Origin: Myrica gale
Taxonomy: Eukaryota > Streptophyta > Magnoliopsida > Fagales > Myricaceae
NCBI GenBank assembly: GCA_963930655.1
Contig: OZ005606.1
Coordinates: forward strand, 10,632,501 to 10,696,500
Direction: 5' to 3'
DNA: 64,000 nucleotides
Part shown: piece after piece, positions 21,786-33,465 of the stretch
How the letters are laid out: each line of letters starts with the position of its first letter
How positions within the stretch are numbered: the stretch's first letter is position 1
The notes under the pieces: model-generated
Told to the model about the DNA's origin: nothing
Databases searched by the model: none
Seen by the model: only the letters and a program-made list of their open reading frames with translations
Made by a program: the position numbers and the translations under genes

Positions 21786-22266
21786 GACGTTATTTGCAAC
21801 GCAGGCAAATACATCTTCCTCCAAGGTTGTGTTTGTGTTGTAAAATTTTAGTGTTGTTAAAATTTTAGATATTGGGTTTAGTAAAAAAGTGAAGAGAGAG
21901 GTAATTTTTTATATTTTATAGTAAATAGTAATGATTTGATGGGGAGAGAGAGATTATATTGTAATATTTGATTGTGTTAAAATTTTAGAGGGGGTAAATG
22001 TAAAAAAGAAAAAGAAAAATATCCTTAATTTTCGTTCATCTCTGTCTGCCCCATGTTTGGATGGGGATTATGTTTGTTGTTCTTTTGTTATCTTGAACCC
22101 CTTGTATTTCTTTCACTATATTTGTGTTTAAAATATTTTTTTCCTGGAATATTTAAGAATCAAAATGTAAGAAAAAAACAAGAGATTAAAAGAAAAAGAA
22201 ACACATACATACTTATGATCGCTACTTTTGTTGGTTCATTACCATATATTCGTGAAACTTGAACAG

Positions 22267-22944
22267 TCACTCTACCATGGCGAGTCGGACCACCTGAGAA
22301 GCCAGTACAAGTGTTGTGCCCTGCGTGTGGAACAAAGTACTATAGGACAAGAAGAACTCTTGTGAACTTGGCTCCCACGTCCAAGAAGTTCCCCGGCTAT
22401 TCACCTAAGAGACCAAGGAATTCTGACGCCGGCATAGTCCACAATCAGGGCAATTTTGGCGTGGAAGACGAAGTTGAAAGTTGTGACCCCGATCTAACTT
22501 GTTTTGAGGTTGACAGTACTGAGACCAAATATGCTTCATCTTCTCCAATATCAAGCTGCCAAAGAGTGGACGGAGACCAAATCCCAGGTTATCCAGTACT
22601 CGAATCATATTGTTAGTTCGACCACCCATCAAAAAGGACCGGATCAAAGAAAAAAATACAAGTGATGGTTGATTAATTATTTAATCTAACGTGATGGCTC
22701 AATATTCTTTGGAGGAAACTCAAGGAACAGGTCAGGAACGACATTAACCGATTTGTCGCATATTGAGAACCTGCAAAGGGACCCTTTCTATACGGTGGGA
22801 CATGATCCAAGGGCATCTGATTCGGCAGAGGACGTAGTACTAATCTATAATACGAACTCCCTACTGGTGTCTCCAAATGAAATAGGTCTCGGAGCCATTA
22901 ATGATGTTACGGCAATATTGGCATCACATGACTCTTTGCATTAA
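22267..22944 (+). pseudogene. GATA26-like: GATA26-like copy D, lacking exon 1
   Basis: Exon 2 (22267-22587) and exon 3 (22715-22944) stay open and in phase. Exon 2 has PWRVGPPEKPVQVLCPACGT, the second half of the finger with CPAC for CNAC, and KRPRNSDAGIVHNQGN. Exon 3 has SHIENLQRDPFYTVGHDP and [20 protein letters not shown]. The exon 3 acceptor is TTTGGAG instead of TTTGCAG. No first-half finger was found between the TATA box and exon 2. At about 22908 the gene is cut by a probable LTR and the last 12 residues are foreign. Without exon 1 it cannot make a GATA finger. Confidence 0.75.
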
Positions 22945-23850
22945 GGGGCTTATTTGACATTTGTTCTGCTTTTAGAAGGGAATTATAAAGAGTCTGCTGA
23001 CTTGGTCTCTTGAGATTGACGTGGGGCTGCCTTAAGGGCATTTGTGACTTTTCTTCATTTATCTAGAAGCTTGAGAAGGTGCTGGAAGTATGTAGAAGGG
23101 CTATATGCATGAATAAAGAACTGAAAAACAGAATGGGTTTTGCAAGATATAACTTCTAGATCTGGCCATTTCGAGAGGGGCCTTCGGTTTAGTTGTTTCA
23201 AGTTCATTTTCTCCCTTCAAGAAAGTCTTTCTCCAAGAAGTGTGCTGATCGTCTTTACTTCATTATTCTTGTAGAAAGCTTGAGTTTGCTTAATAAGGCT
23301 TTGCATATCAGATCTGAAAGAGAGTTTGGTTCATTAATCACCCACATCGATTTGTTCATTGATTGAGGCTTCCAGAGGTTATGGAAGAGTGGTTGCTAGA
23401 GGTTCCCGCAATGGCCATTGATTGCACAAGGTTTGTGCGTGAAGATCAAGAGGCGTTCGAGATCGAGGTTTCCATTTGGATGTAGAGGTTTTACGTCGGT
23501 AAAATTTAGAATAGGTTGATAGGCTAAGTTAGTTGTTTCAATAGATCACTTTGTAAATCGATTGGAAACTAGTGGATTCGAACGGCCTACAGGCCCGGAG
23601 AGTTTTTCTCCTTAAGATGTTCCTTAAGGGAGTTTTCTCTTCGTAACCATTCTCGGTGTTTCGATTGTGTGATTATACTTGCTGTTCTTATTTAGTTTAA
23701 TTTGTTATCTTTCTAACAAATTTTGTTCTTTGTGATTGAGAGTTCGAATCGTTTTGATCTGAGGCTTTTGCACAAAGGACGTTCAAGATTTGTTATTTGG
23801 TAAGTTGCTGATAAGAACTTGGTAAAGAGTATGAGAAATGACAACATATT
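22909..23850 (+). mobile_element. probable solo LTR (Ty1-copia type)
   Basis: The foreign sequence begins TGTTACGG exactly where GATA copy D is interrupted. The stretch 23590-23680 (GGCCCGGAGAGTTTTTCTCC, then GTTTTCTCTTCGTAACCATTC) resembles the U5 end of plant copia LTRs. No primer-binding site, internal domain or second LTR was found, and the right boundary and target duplication are not clear. Moderate to low confidence. Confidence 0.4.
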
Positions 23851-26227
23851 TTTTGAATAGAAGTTGTGGAGTCGTTGAAAGGGGGAGTAATGTTTGGAGG
23901 ATGAGATATTGTCATTGGAGACTTGATTGAGATATTTGAGTTGGTTGGCTTTGTTTTATGTTCTGGTTATACTATGGGTATACTATCTGGTTTTAATTGA
24001 GATATTTTGCTTAACTTGGCTAAATGTCATGACAGATCCGGATAGGTTTAAGTCGTCCGGGCAGATTGTTTTAAATTTTCTACGGTTATATTTGAAAATT
24101 TTGTCGTTTTAATTAAATTGTGCGGACGGTGTTATTGATAGTGTCCCCGACCTATTTTTCACCGACAGTTTCTCTCATTTCTCAACCTACATTCACGTTT
24201 CTCGTCCAGAAATCTTTCATTTTCATTGTGTTCTTCGTATTGAGGTACGTTTCTCACGTTTTTATTTGGTTTTTTTTTGCATAAAAATCGTGTTTTATGT
24301 TATTTACATAGAAATTTTCATGAAAGATTTTCGACCACCACAGTTGTTTGATGGCCCGTATTTGTATTGATATGGATTGCATAATGCTTGGGGGAGTTTT
24401 GGAGGTGGAGAGAGATGTCGGTCATGGCTGAGTCGACTCTGTCTTTTTCCCCATGATAGGTCTAGACAAGTTGAAGCCGTCCGGATAGATAATTTTAAAT
24501 TTTCTACGGTTATATTTGAAAATGTTGCCGTTTTAATTAAATCGTACGGACATTTATAGTGTCCCCGACCTAAGCCCCTAACCAATGCCCAAACCCTTCA
24601 CAAATGAGAACTTGTGAGTACACACGGCAAGTCCACGCCTCAAGGTAAATGCTCGATTTGGCCGCCCATTGAGGTACTCTTCATATACTCGAGCTTTTTT
24701 TGGTATTTTTGGATATATACAAAGAGAAATTAAAAGAAAGATGGATGGTTAAGAAGGTGGAGGAATAGAACCACACCCCTAACTAGGATGGGCTGACACC
24801 CGAGACTAGCCAGACAATGAGGCTTTGTAAGTCTTTCCCCTGTGGAGTTTACACTTCCGCATAGGCAAGTACTCACAGATAAGCAAGCCTAAGCCACCGA
24901 AAGATGACCTAGAACCCGATAGGCGGAACAATGGTAAGAGAAGATTAAAGCTCAGCAGACCCACGAACAAGCTAAATACCCTTACACTTACCAATCAACC
25001 TGGAACGTTGTCAAGAGGTCGGTTAAGCAACGAGAGACCCACGCTCGCCATAAATGCTCCTTCCTTTCCAACGTACCTCTAGGGGAGACCACCATTTGCC
25101 CCTAGTTTCCCTCACAAGGCAGAACCATGGCCAAGTCAGAGTCTAGCATGAAAGAACCACGTTCATGCTAGCCCAAGGTTGGTGATAGGGGGCTACCTGT
25201 ATCGATAAAAGGGTTGTGGCACTGAGGCCAAAAGCTAATTTGGAGACTCTCTTTGATAAATATTCAATTGGATGCCTTACAATGGTGTCATAGAGGGATT
25301 CATATTGTACATCTATGGGCTTGAGCTGCCAGGTCATTTCTTGTAGAGAAATGCCTTGCTTGCCACACAAAATCAAATCTCCTGAGATCTCCTAAGATCA
25401 AGCAAAGACCAAAAGGAAAGATCTTGAAAGGATCTTCCTTGGTGGCCAAAACTTGCCTAAACAGGAGCCAAACAATCAAAGATTGATTTTCCCTTATTGA
25501 CTCTAATGTGACCAGCTATATGCTTCCATATTGGGAGAAAATGTCAAATGTCACCCAAGCACAAAATCTTCTAATATCAATCAAGGATCAATCTTCCCAA
25601 AATAGGATCAAGATTGTTTCATTAATTGACTTAAGCCAATATGACAATATTTTAACACCAAAGTAAATAAATATAACACCCATTAAATGGGGGATTCATC
25701 CATATAGGGATGGGGACCCTATATGGCAATTGATTACCGCTGATAGTGGTCGCCGCCACCGCTGTCACTCCACCACCTTGTAAGGTGGTGACACCAAAAC
25801 GTTCCCCTTGACGTGCTGATCCTTCTAAGCTAGCTCTTCCATGTGCTCCGCCAAGCGTCGTCATGTCATTGGTTGTGTGGTGGTGCTACTGATCTCCTTC
25901 ATTCCTTCACGGGAACCTCCTGAAACAATCTCCCCATGCACTTCTTCTAGCACCGCCGTGGCTGGAGGTCATTGGTGATGATGGTAAAGTGAACCTTCAC
26001 TCTTCCTGAGTGAACCTGCATCAACTCCTCATTAGTCTTTCCTAGGACATGTCGAGGCATGGCTCATAGTTAGGCATTTTCGGGCGCTGGAAATGCCATG
26101 AAGTGTGCCAATATGCTGTTCGATGGGTCATGGCTTGGGCCATGACATGTCATGGACATGTCAGAGGTGTGCATTGACCTTGGTTGAGTTAGGTCTTCAG
26201 TGGGGGTCCTATCAATTATGTCTTGTG
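23851..26227. other. unassigned repeat-like intergenic DNA
   Basis: No credible gene. A block of about 100 bp is present twice (24035-24140 and 24470-24570; shared CTACGGTTATATTTGAAAAT and GTGTCCCCGACCTA). The stretch 24600-26200 has the look of retroelement leader or LTR sequence but has no recognisable domain. Confidence 0.4.
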
Positions 26228-26860
26228 TGGACAACGTTGTACTTTATACGCTGTCATTTAGTTTAAGATAATTACTTATCTTTTTGTTTTTCGTACTACT
26301 TCATTTTTTCACCAGACATTCAGACGAGACTTTTTCACGTGCGGACGTTAGGCTATTATACGATGTCCTCATGTGTAGGATATATATACATGTTAAAAAT
26401 TTATTTTTTTAGGAGTATTTTTGTTGTGGACTCTTATTCTAGCGTGTGCACGTTTGTTCAATAAAATATGTCGTTTTACCAGACATGCGGACGACTTACT
26501 TTGTGTGCGGACGTTTGTCCCTTATACGCTGTCTTTTTGTGATTATATATACGTACATGTTAAAAAGTTATTTGTTAGGAGAATTTTGGTTGCGGACGGT
26601 GCTATAACCACGCGCACATAACTTTACTAAAACTATTTCATTTTTTAGCCGTTTGGACGACATTATTTGTGTGTTTGGACGTGTTTCAGATATACGTTGT
26701 CATTTTATTTAGGATATATACACATGTTAGAATTTTTTTTTAATGATTATTTTTGTTGTGGACGGTTATGATAGCGTTCACTCGTTTATTCGCTAAAATA
26801 AGTCGTTTTACTTAACGTTCAAACGTTAAATGAGACATCCGAGCGAGATTTGTATAAGAT
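26228..26860. repeat. degenerate tandem repeat, unit about 167 bp
   Basis: At least three diverged units each carry GCGGACGTTTGTCC-like sequence, then TTATACGCTGTC, ATATATACATGTTAAAA, and GTTGTGGACGGT. Unit starts are near 26341, 26510 and 26676, with a partial one at 26228. Non-coding. It leads directly into the ORF at 26950, so it may be part of the same element. Confidence 0.6.
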
Positions 26861-26949
26861 GACCCCGTTTTAGATGATGTGTGAACAGTATGTAACACCG
26901 TGCAGACGATACATCCCGAACATTTTTTTTATTTTTTACATATTAAAGA

Positions 26950-27405
26950 ATGTCTAAATGTCATCGTTTGTCATCTACCTCATTTGCTGGGAGCTTTACA
27001 CAGCAGGATCCTCAAAGTCAGGAGGATTACATGATGCGGGAGGAGCAGCGGGCTGAGTTCCTGAGCCGATCAATCATTATGGAGCGTGTAGTTTACGTGG
27101 CTGACTTCGAGGAGCTGAGGTATCAGGGCGGGAGTAGTGGCGATATTTTGGAGGATCAGGGTTGGATTAGGTATCTGAAGAGAGAAGGCGTGACATCTAT
27201 AGCTTTGGTTCGGGAGTTTTACGCAGCCCTGTTGGACGTTGTGAACATTGATACACAAGCATGGAGCGCCACTGTACACGGGGTGACCTTTCTGTTGTCA
27301 GCAGATATCCTGACTTCATTTCTAGGGCTGCAGAAGTCGATTGAAGCATATCCTACAGCGGAGATGGAGAACGAGCCAGATGCAGAAACGTATTCCATAC
27401 ATTGA
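26950..27405 (+). CDS. plant-transposon-type ORF fragment
   Basis: A 151-codon frame whose composition is protein-like: ERVVYVADFEELRYQGG, LKREGVTSIALVREFYAALL, WSATVHGVTFLLSADILTSF and LGLQKSI. The pattern of an aromatic-rich N-terminal block followed by VREFY and V.GV.F...ADI..FLGL is, from memory of the family, that of the 'putative plant transposon protein' domain common in plant retroelement ORFs. It stops at 27403-27405, shorter than usual for that family. Whether it is expressed is unknown; it is surrounded by repeats. Confidence 0.45.
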   Translation: MSKCHRLSSTSFAGSFTQQDPQSQEDYMMREEQRAEFLSRSIIMERVVYVADFEELRYQGGSSGDILEDQGWIRYLKREGVTSIALVREFYAALLDVVNIDTQAWSATVHGVTFLLSADILTSFLGLQKSIEAYPTAEMENEPDAETYSIH

Positions 27406-28429
27406 TGGGCCAGGACGTGGTGGTCATTAGACCCTTCCTAAAATAGAAGTTCATGCTCCCATTCTGACATATTTTGCATCTGATCTTTGCCTACGACAAC
27501 ACATTTCACTCCCTGACGCAAATTTGGGTAGATTGTTGATTTCAAACTTGATTTCGATTATTTATTTTATTTACTATTATGTCGATTAGATATTTTAGAC
27601 CATTACCGATTTATACTATATTTAATATGATATTTTCATATTCATGTCTAATCTAATTTTAAATGCATAATTAATAATTTAAATTTGCATATTTAATATT
27701 TAAAATTTAGAATTGTCCGGATGGATTAACATCGTCCGGACGTTCTCCATAACATGTCATTAGTCTGAACACTACAAAATTAGCATCCACATAGGTTACC
27801 CATAATAACGTTCGGACGCTATTTTACCGTCCCCACGTCCGTTTATATCCATAGTCTGAACGTTATTGAGTCGTTGGCACATTATATTCGTGAGATTTTT
27901 TTTCAAAAAATAAAAACAACCAGTGTCGGCACTCAAATCCACTATCTTCACGTCCGTGTTTAACCAGAGTCCGCACGTTCTAAAGTCGTTCGCACATTAT
28001 ATTCATGAGATTTCTTTTTTCAAAAAATAAAAACAATAAGAGTCTCCATAGCATGCAGACGATAAATCTGCTAACAAAATTTACATTTTGACACCAAAAT
28101 TCATCTCGTGTGAACTTATATTACAGACGTTTGCACGTGTTTTTATGACGGAATTGATTTTGTCGTATAATACATTGACATTTGCACGGGACATGCCACA
28201 CAAAATGAAAACTGTCTCAACTGTCTGAGTTGGTGTCCAGACTCTAGTTCCTGAGAAAACTCAGAATTTGTCACCAAAGAACAAGGGTGACACACTTCTT
28301 CTGTCAAACTGGGCGTCAAAATATTTTTGACAGCAATTAGGTTTTGTGACAAATTTTTAACTTTAGGTAACAAAAAAATTTGACACCCCAAATCTGTTTT
28401 CTTGTAATGAGGAGTTCATATAGAGTAGT
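27406..28429. repeat. AT-rich DNA with a local duplication
   Basis: No gene. About 115 bp is tandemly duplicated (27825-27935 and 27945-28055), sharing CACGTCCG, GCACATTATATTC, ATGAGATTT and CAAAAAATAAAAACAA. It probably belongs to the same repeat family as 26228-26860 because both use CGGACG-type motifs. Confidence 0.5.
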
Positions 28430-28755
28430 AGTTCAAAGATTTTATTTACTAGGAAAATACAAAACAAGGTAGAAAGTATATTCTTATATTTAAATTTGAA
28501 TATATGATATCTTGATAACAATATCTTATATTTAATTTCGAATCTTTCATATCCTAATGATCAAATTTTATAATTTGATTATAATATTATCTCTAACAAA
28601 GGTTTTTTTTCTATTTCTTATGTTCCCATTCTTAATTAAATGGTAGAAGCGAAAATATTTTAAACAAAAGAAACAAATATGGTGAAAGAAATACAAAGGG
28701 CAAGATAATAAAAGAACAACAAACATTATAATCCACATCCAAACTCCACAATGAT
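28430..28755 (-). repeat. inverted copy of GATA intron 1
   Basis: On the minus strand this matches intron 1 of GATA copy C (12125-12440) almost along its whole length, for example GTTTGGATGTGGATTATAAT and CCCTTTGTATTTCTTTCAC. It sits 90 bp before exon 3 of copy E, which is on the plus strand, so part of that copy was inverted. Confidence 0.8.
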
Positions 28756-28843
28756 TGCATAGCCATGGCTTTCCCAATGATCCCATGTCCCAAACATGTG
28801 AAAGTTGATTATGTAATCTAACGCAATGGCTCATTGTTTGCAG

Positions 28844-29080
28844 GAAACTCAGCCACATTTGTTGGAACATATTGAGAGCCTGCAAAGGGACCCTGTCTAT
28901 ACGGTGGAACATGATCCAGATTCGGCAGAGGACGTAGTCCTAATCTATAATGCGAAATAGGTCTAGGATGAGTTCTTCTAAAGCCACCCAGTAGTATTGT
29001 TAATCCAAAGGACGAATCACAGGCATGACGACGCCAAGTGGGATCCTCCTTAGCTAGCATTAAGAGATGAATTTGCAGAA
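28844..29080 (+). pseudogene. GATA26-like: GATA26-like copy E, exon 3 remnant
   Basis: Begins after the usual TTTGCAG acceptor. It has lost two bases early, about 65 bases covering DFSRFP to SDLS, and about 24 bases covering NSLLVSPN, so the frame is broken at once. Recognisable pieces include [17 protein letters not shown] and EDVVLIYNA. Exons 1 and 2 are missing; inverted intron sequence lies in their place. The normal GATA 3' flank follows to about 29480. Confidence 0.75.
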
Positions 29081-29582
29081 GATGAGAAGGAAGTGTTATG
29101 GATAAAGAAAAATAGATAGAGCAACCTAGAAAACCTTTTTAACATGCATTTTTGTTTCGTTCTGCACATTTTCTTTTCCAGCAATTGAGGACATTCTTTT
29201 TCTCTTGTGATTTGGTTTAAGTTATGATCACCGCAGGAAAAAAAAATATATAAGCTATATAAGCCTTAACCATTGAGGGAATTAAGCTTCCCTTGTAAGT
29301 TTTTAGCTAAGGCTAAATCCCGAGAGTAATCTAACCACTTCAAAAAGTCCTTATTATGTGGTCAGTCCTGCATACAACTAAATTAATATGCTAAGGCTAT
29401 GCTCTTCAGAACAGGGATTGTCTCCCTTAATGAAAACGGAAGCGGTCCAACGAGCAAAGTGCTCATGCTTTACAAGTAATGCTCGAGCGAGTTTTCGTGT
29501 GTTTAAGCCTATGCATTGAAACCAATTAACCGAGCTAAGCGAAGCATTCTGAGTTTAATCTGGAAATAGACTCTCTTTCTCT

Positions 29583-30535
29583 AGGTATGTTGTTTTCAAA
29601 AGTATTCTAAGATACAATGTATTAAATAAAATACACAAAACGAACATTCAAAATCTAAAATAATCATTATACAAACATCAATAACTTTTACACAAACTTC
29701 AACAACTTTTTCTACAAACTTTAATAACTTTTTTAAAAAATTCTAACAAATCTTCGCTCTCCATGCTTTTTCATCAAACTCTAATAATTTTTTATTAAAA
29801 AATTATATCAAATCATCTTTCTCTACATTTTTAATAAAGGGTTAAATGCATGTCATGCCCCTGTGGGATGCGGTAATAACAAATATGCCCCTGAGGTAAA
29901 CAAAATCTTTTTCATACCCCTGAGGTAAACATTCAGGAGCAAATATGTCCTTCCGTTATATACCGTTTGAAACACTAACGGTAAATGCTGACGTGCCTAA
30001 TTTTGACACGTCAGCATCAATCATAAACCGACACGTGGCATTTTCGGAAAAAAAAAAAGAAGGAGAACCCCTTCGAGCGGCAAAGGGAGCCCAGATCTGG
30101 GCTCCCCCGTCGCCGGGGTGGCACCTTGCCGACCACCCCTGAGCAGGGGAGCCGCCGCGGCGAAGGGGTTCTCCCTTTTTTTTTTCGAAAATGTCACGTG
30201 TCGATTTATGATTGGTGCTGACGTGTCAAATTTTGACACGTCAGCATTTACCGTTAATGTTTCAAACGGCACATAACGGAAGGGCATATTTGCTCCTGAA
30301 TGTTTACCCAGAGGTATGAAAAAGATTTTGTTTACCTCAGTGGCATATTTGTTATTACCACATACCACAGAGGCATGACATGCATTTAACCCTTTTTTTT
30401 ACAAACTCCAATAAAAATTAAATATCTTTAAAACTTTTCACCGACTTTTACACAAAAATCTATAAAACTTTAATTTAGATAAATATTCATAATTTTATTA
30501 AAAATCCTAAAAAATTTAGAATTCTTTACAAAACG
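29583..30535. mobile_element. AT-rich MITE carrying a nested foldback element
   Basis: AT-rich sequence with repeats such as CAATAACTTTTACACAAA at 29583-29838 and 30393-30535 resembles the MITE at 41697-42088 in reverse. It interrupts the block between GATA copy E and the GT exon-1 relic, compared with 1560-1630 and 8890-8950. Foldback element 2 (29839-30392) is inserted within it. The exact ends are blurred. Confidence 0.6.
29839..30392. mobile_element. Mutator-type foldback element 2
   Basis: 554 bp. Left end GGGTTAAATGCATGTCATGCC is mirrored at the right end. The arms are roughly 230 bp, imperfect, and close on a GC-rich core with the palindrome GGGAGCCCAGATCTGGGCTC (30085-30104). Each arm carries CACGTG (30032-30037 and 30195-30200) next to TGACACGTCAGCA-like sequence. 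A 9-bp target duplication is not clear because both flanks are T/A runs. No coding capacity. Confidence 0.75.
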
Positions 30536-30559
30536 AAATAGGATGAAGTGGCAGACTTA

Positions 30560-30652
30560 CGGCGATGGGATGGGGTAAATGTCGCCTTTTGTACCGAAGG
30601 CCACGAAGATAGCAATCGGTTTAATTAGTTCTTTCCTCCATTATTATTATAC
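30560..30652 (-). pseudogene. UDP-glycosyltransferase exon 1 relic (module F)
   Basis: The minus strand matches GT exon 1 (VAFGTKGD and YPI are visible), but the same small insertion as at 1639-1715 brings a stop near the start, the internal ATG is lost (GTG) and five extra bases lie before the donor. It is followed upstream by the shared GT 5' block to about 31130. Confidence 0.65.
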
Positions 30653-31170
30653 CACGTGCTACAAAACAAAGCTCTTTTTCCAGCTTCTCTCACAGGCTTG
30701 AAGACAGTTGAATTGTGACTACAGCGACACTGCTTGTAACAAACCCAAATGTATTCTTGAGCTCATGACACTGCTCGCACAGTCTGTTTGGCTACCGAGA
30801 AGACATAAGAAAGAGATTTTCTTGGAAAATCTAACTAGTCTAGCTCCTAAGGGAACGCATCAGCCACTACCATTCATATTAATTAATGGTATGATGATAA
30901 ATATTATTCGCCTAGCTTGCTACAATTCTTCAAAACATATTTGCAAAAACGGAATTTATACTCCACATTTTTAAGCATATGCAATAAATCGAGAAAAAAA
31001 ACTAGATAATCTTTTAAATTTTAATTATATAACGGTAAAATCTTGAAATCTCTACGTATAGTCAATTTTTTAAATGTAAAATAATAATTCATAGGTAACC
31101 CCAAAAACTTAGTTAAAAGAGAAAAATATGAATTTACCATTTCTGAATGCCACCCTTCAATTCCCACTCC

Positions 31171-31719
31171 AATATCCATAACGAAGGCAATTTGAGCGCG
31201 GACAAAGATGTCCCAAGTTGTGCCGCCGATCCAACTGCCACAAAATGCACTTCATTGGCTGTAGTATCAAGCCCCCAGAACAGCACCATATTAAAAGAGG
31301 CAGACGAAGACCAAATCCCAGGTTATCCACTTTTTTTTCTTTTTTCTTGAGTCATACATAATGTTAGCTCATAATTCAGTACTGTTATCCCCTTGAGTCA
31401 TACATATTGTTAGTTAATAATTCAGTACCGATCAATATTGTTTGCAGGAAACTCACAGCCACATGTGTGGGACTTCTCTAACATTCCCAGAAAGAAGAGG
31501 TCAAGATTAACGCGTACGGCAGTCAGCAAATTCTCGCATATTAGGAGCCTGCATAGAAACCTTCTTCGTATGCTGGAAAATGTTCGAAAGGCATCTGAAT
31601 CGACAGAGAATCTTCTTAAACAACCTGGGAGTACTGCTAATACAAAGGACGAATCAGAGGCATCTACTTCCTTGCATGATGACGCCCAAGTGGGATCCTC
31701 ATCAGCTAGCAAGAGATAA
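31171..31719 (+). pseudogene. GATA26-like: GATA26-like copy F, C-terminal half
   Basis: A deletion joins GT upstream DNA directly to the middle of exon 2. Exon 2 remnant (about 31171-31321) encodes [20 protein letters not shown] and the junction QIPG. Exon 3 (31448-31719) is open and keeps the longest tail of the family, ending DDAQVGSSSASKR. It differs most from the other copies (HVWDFSNIPRKKRSR; a run of LLRMLENVRKASESTENLL in place of the VYTVEHDP block). Promoter, exon 1 and zinc finger are missing, so it cannot be a GATA factor as it stands. Confidence 0.75.
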
Positions 31720-32039
31720 ATTATTAGAAAGTGGCCAGATGGAACCTTAAACTGTGTTATATATATGAAAAAAGAAAAAGAGATCAGAGAGAGAGAGAGA
31801 AACCTAATAAACCTGAACATTTTTGTTTTGGTATATATATGTGTCCATTTTCTTTTTCAAATTTATAAGGTCCATTATTTTTCTCTTCTTCTTCTATTGT
31901 GATTTGGGTTAAGTCATCTGCGTGCCCATCATAGAAGAAAATATGAGCAAACCATGGGAAGAGAAAAGAATAGAAGCAGCAAAAGGGAGAGCACAACTTT
32001 TTCATCCACATACCGATGTATAGTATATATAGTAACAAG

Positions 32040-32631
32040 GTGACCAAAGGGAGTAGAAATCCAATTAAACCTGTAGTACTCAATCATAATGATTTTGACA
32101 ATATTGTAAATTATGTCAATCTCTTCGAAGTTCCTTTTTTACGGAACAGTAAAATTTGCGATCTCCATTGAAGGTCATACATAAACTTGTGCATGCAACT
32201 TGAAGGCTAGCTATGGTGACATGGAAGTAAACTACAGGAGACTTACAAGCTGGAAAAGAAAAAATTACCAAAATGTAGAGGCATTCATCATTCTAGCGCT
32301 ATGATCCTGCACCCAAAGGGGCAGGCTAGATTAATCCTGGTGATGTAACAGAATATGAGCATGTAAGACCAATCCAGTGGCTGAAAGCCTGAGTAAAGGC
32401 TGATCTTCTCAGCTTTCAGTAAGATTTCCTGGTTTGTTGTTCATTTGTTAGTGATGCAGCTCTTGATTTCCATTACCTGGTTTTATTTGAATCCCCAGCT
32501 GCATTACATATCAGAATTAGTATGAGAGGCTGGCTTCAAGATGCAGCCGTTGGACTTGTCGTCATGTATTCTCCACTCATTTTTAAAATTCCGGAGACGG
32601 ATGAAGATAACAACTGAGAAACTCATTTCCT
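32040..32631 (-). repeat. GT intron relic (copy 4)
   Basis: Diverged match to GT intron sequence at about 7680-7970 and 37910-38190 (for example CCAGTGGGAGAAAGC-like and TTCATTTGTTAGTGATG). No coding exon was recognised. It follows the 3' flank of GATA copy F (31720-32040, which matches 4430-4620). Confidence 0.6.
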
Positions 32632-32762
32632 CTGTGCTAGCTAGTAAATTTTCTTGACAGTCGTATTAAAGATCCTTTGGATTACAGCCTCGTCACTTCT
32701 TGAATAAAATCTAAGTGCTATTAGGGATATGGGATCATTGGGAAAGATCTAAGTGCTATTAC
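32632..32762 (+). pseudogene. isolated GATA exon-1 relic
   Basis: Matches the region before and into exon 1 of copies B and C: TTTTCTTGACAGTCGTATTAAA, CTAAGTGCTATTAGGGATATG and the start ATGGGATCATTGGGAAAG. The sequence then breaks off before the cysteine pair. It marks a seventh GATA unit that is otherwise lost. Confidence 0.6.
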
Positions 32763-33465
32763 CGTACATATTAACCTGCGTTAAAAACTGAACGGCTAAA
32801 AGAAGATAAGAACTTCAGATGCATGTTAAGGTATGCTCAGAATGCAATTTCTTATTTTTTTGCCAGCTACTTCAGATTTCTTCATAGACTACATTGAGAT
32901 TTTGCAACGCCAGAATTCCCACAAGTTTGAGTAGCTGTCATGATAGAATGGCACTTATGTCACCAGAGAACCTAACCTTCACAAAGTAAATGAGGCTTAA
33001 TAATGATACAAAAGCAACTCTCGGTATTATCGTTTTTAGTGTTTCATGGTGAGGCAGACATACATTTCAGGAAATACCACATTACTCTAAAATTAATGAA
33101 CAGATAAAGACATAGACACTTAGCTTCCAACACCACAAAAAGAACTAAAAATACTTGGAAGAAAAAGGAAGGAGAAAACAAATAATTCGTCCATAGTTTG
33201 AATGCCCCTCACAGAACATATTCCTTGTGAAATCATAAGTTAGAGAAGGAGCTTTATGCAAGGTAATGGCACGTGTTCATGTGTTATAGCTGAGAAGACT
33301 ATTCTCTAATTGCCTTCGCAGCTCGGGAATCTGCCAGTCATGTGTTTGAGATCTAAATAAACGTGCATAAATTTGATAGATGTTACAATTATCTGTAGAA
33401 TAATTTAATTAACAGTATTCATATTCTTTCAACAGGTTTCCAAAGTATTGAAGAGACATACTCAC
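32763..33465. other. region downstream of GT copy 2, no gene recognised
   Basis: If GT copy 2 were complete, its last exons, with the HGGSGST-type sugar-nucleotide loop, should lie here on the minus strand. I could not find that motif. A short minus-strand stretch near 33310-33350 could be an eroded exon but is not convincing. Confidence 0.4.

Noticed and set aside
24304-25864. Short frames on both strands
   Set aside because: Amino-acid composition and lack of motifs do not support coding; the region looks repetitive.
26228-26860. CRISPR-like spaced repeats
   Set aside because: Units are long (about 167 bp), degenerate and without short identical repeats or unique spacers; the window is plant DNA.
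30061-30180. GC-rich island as a possible gene or ncRNA
   Set aside because: It is the loop and inner stem of foldback element 2 and is explained by the hairpin.
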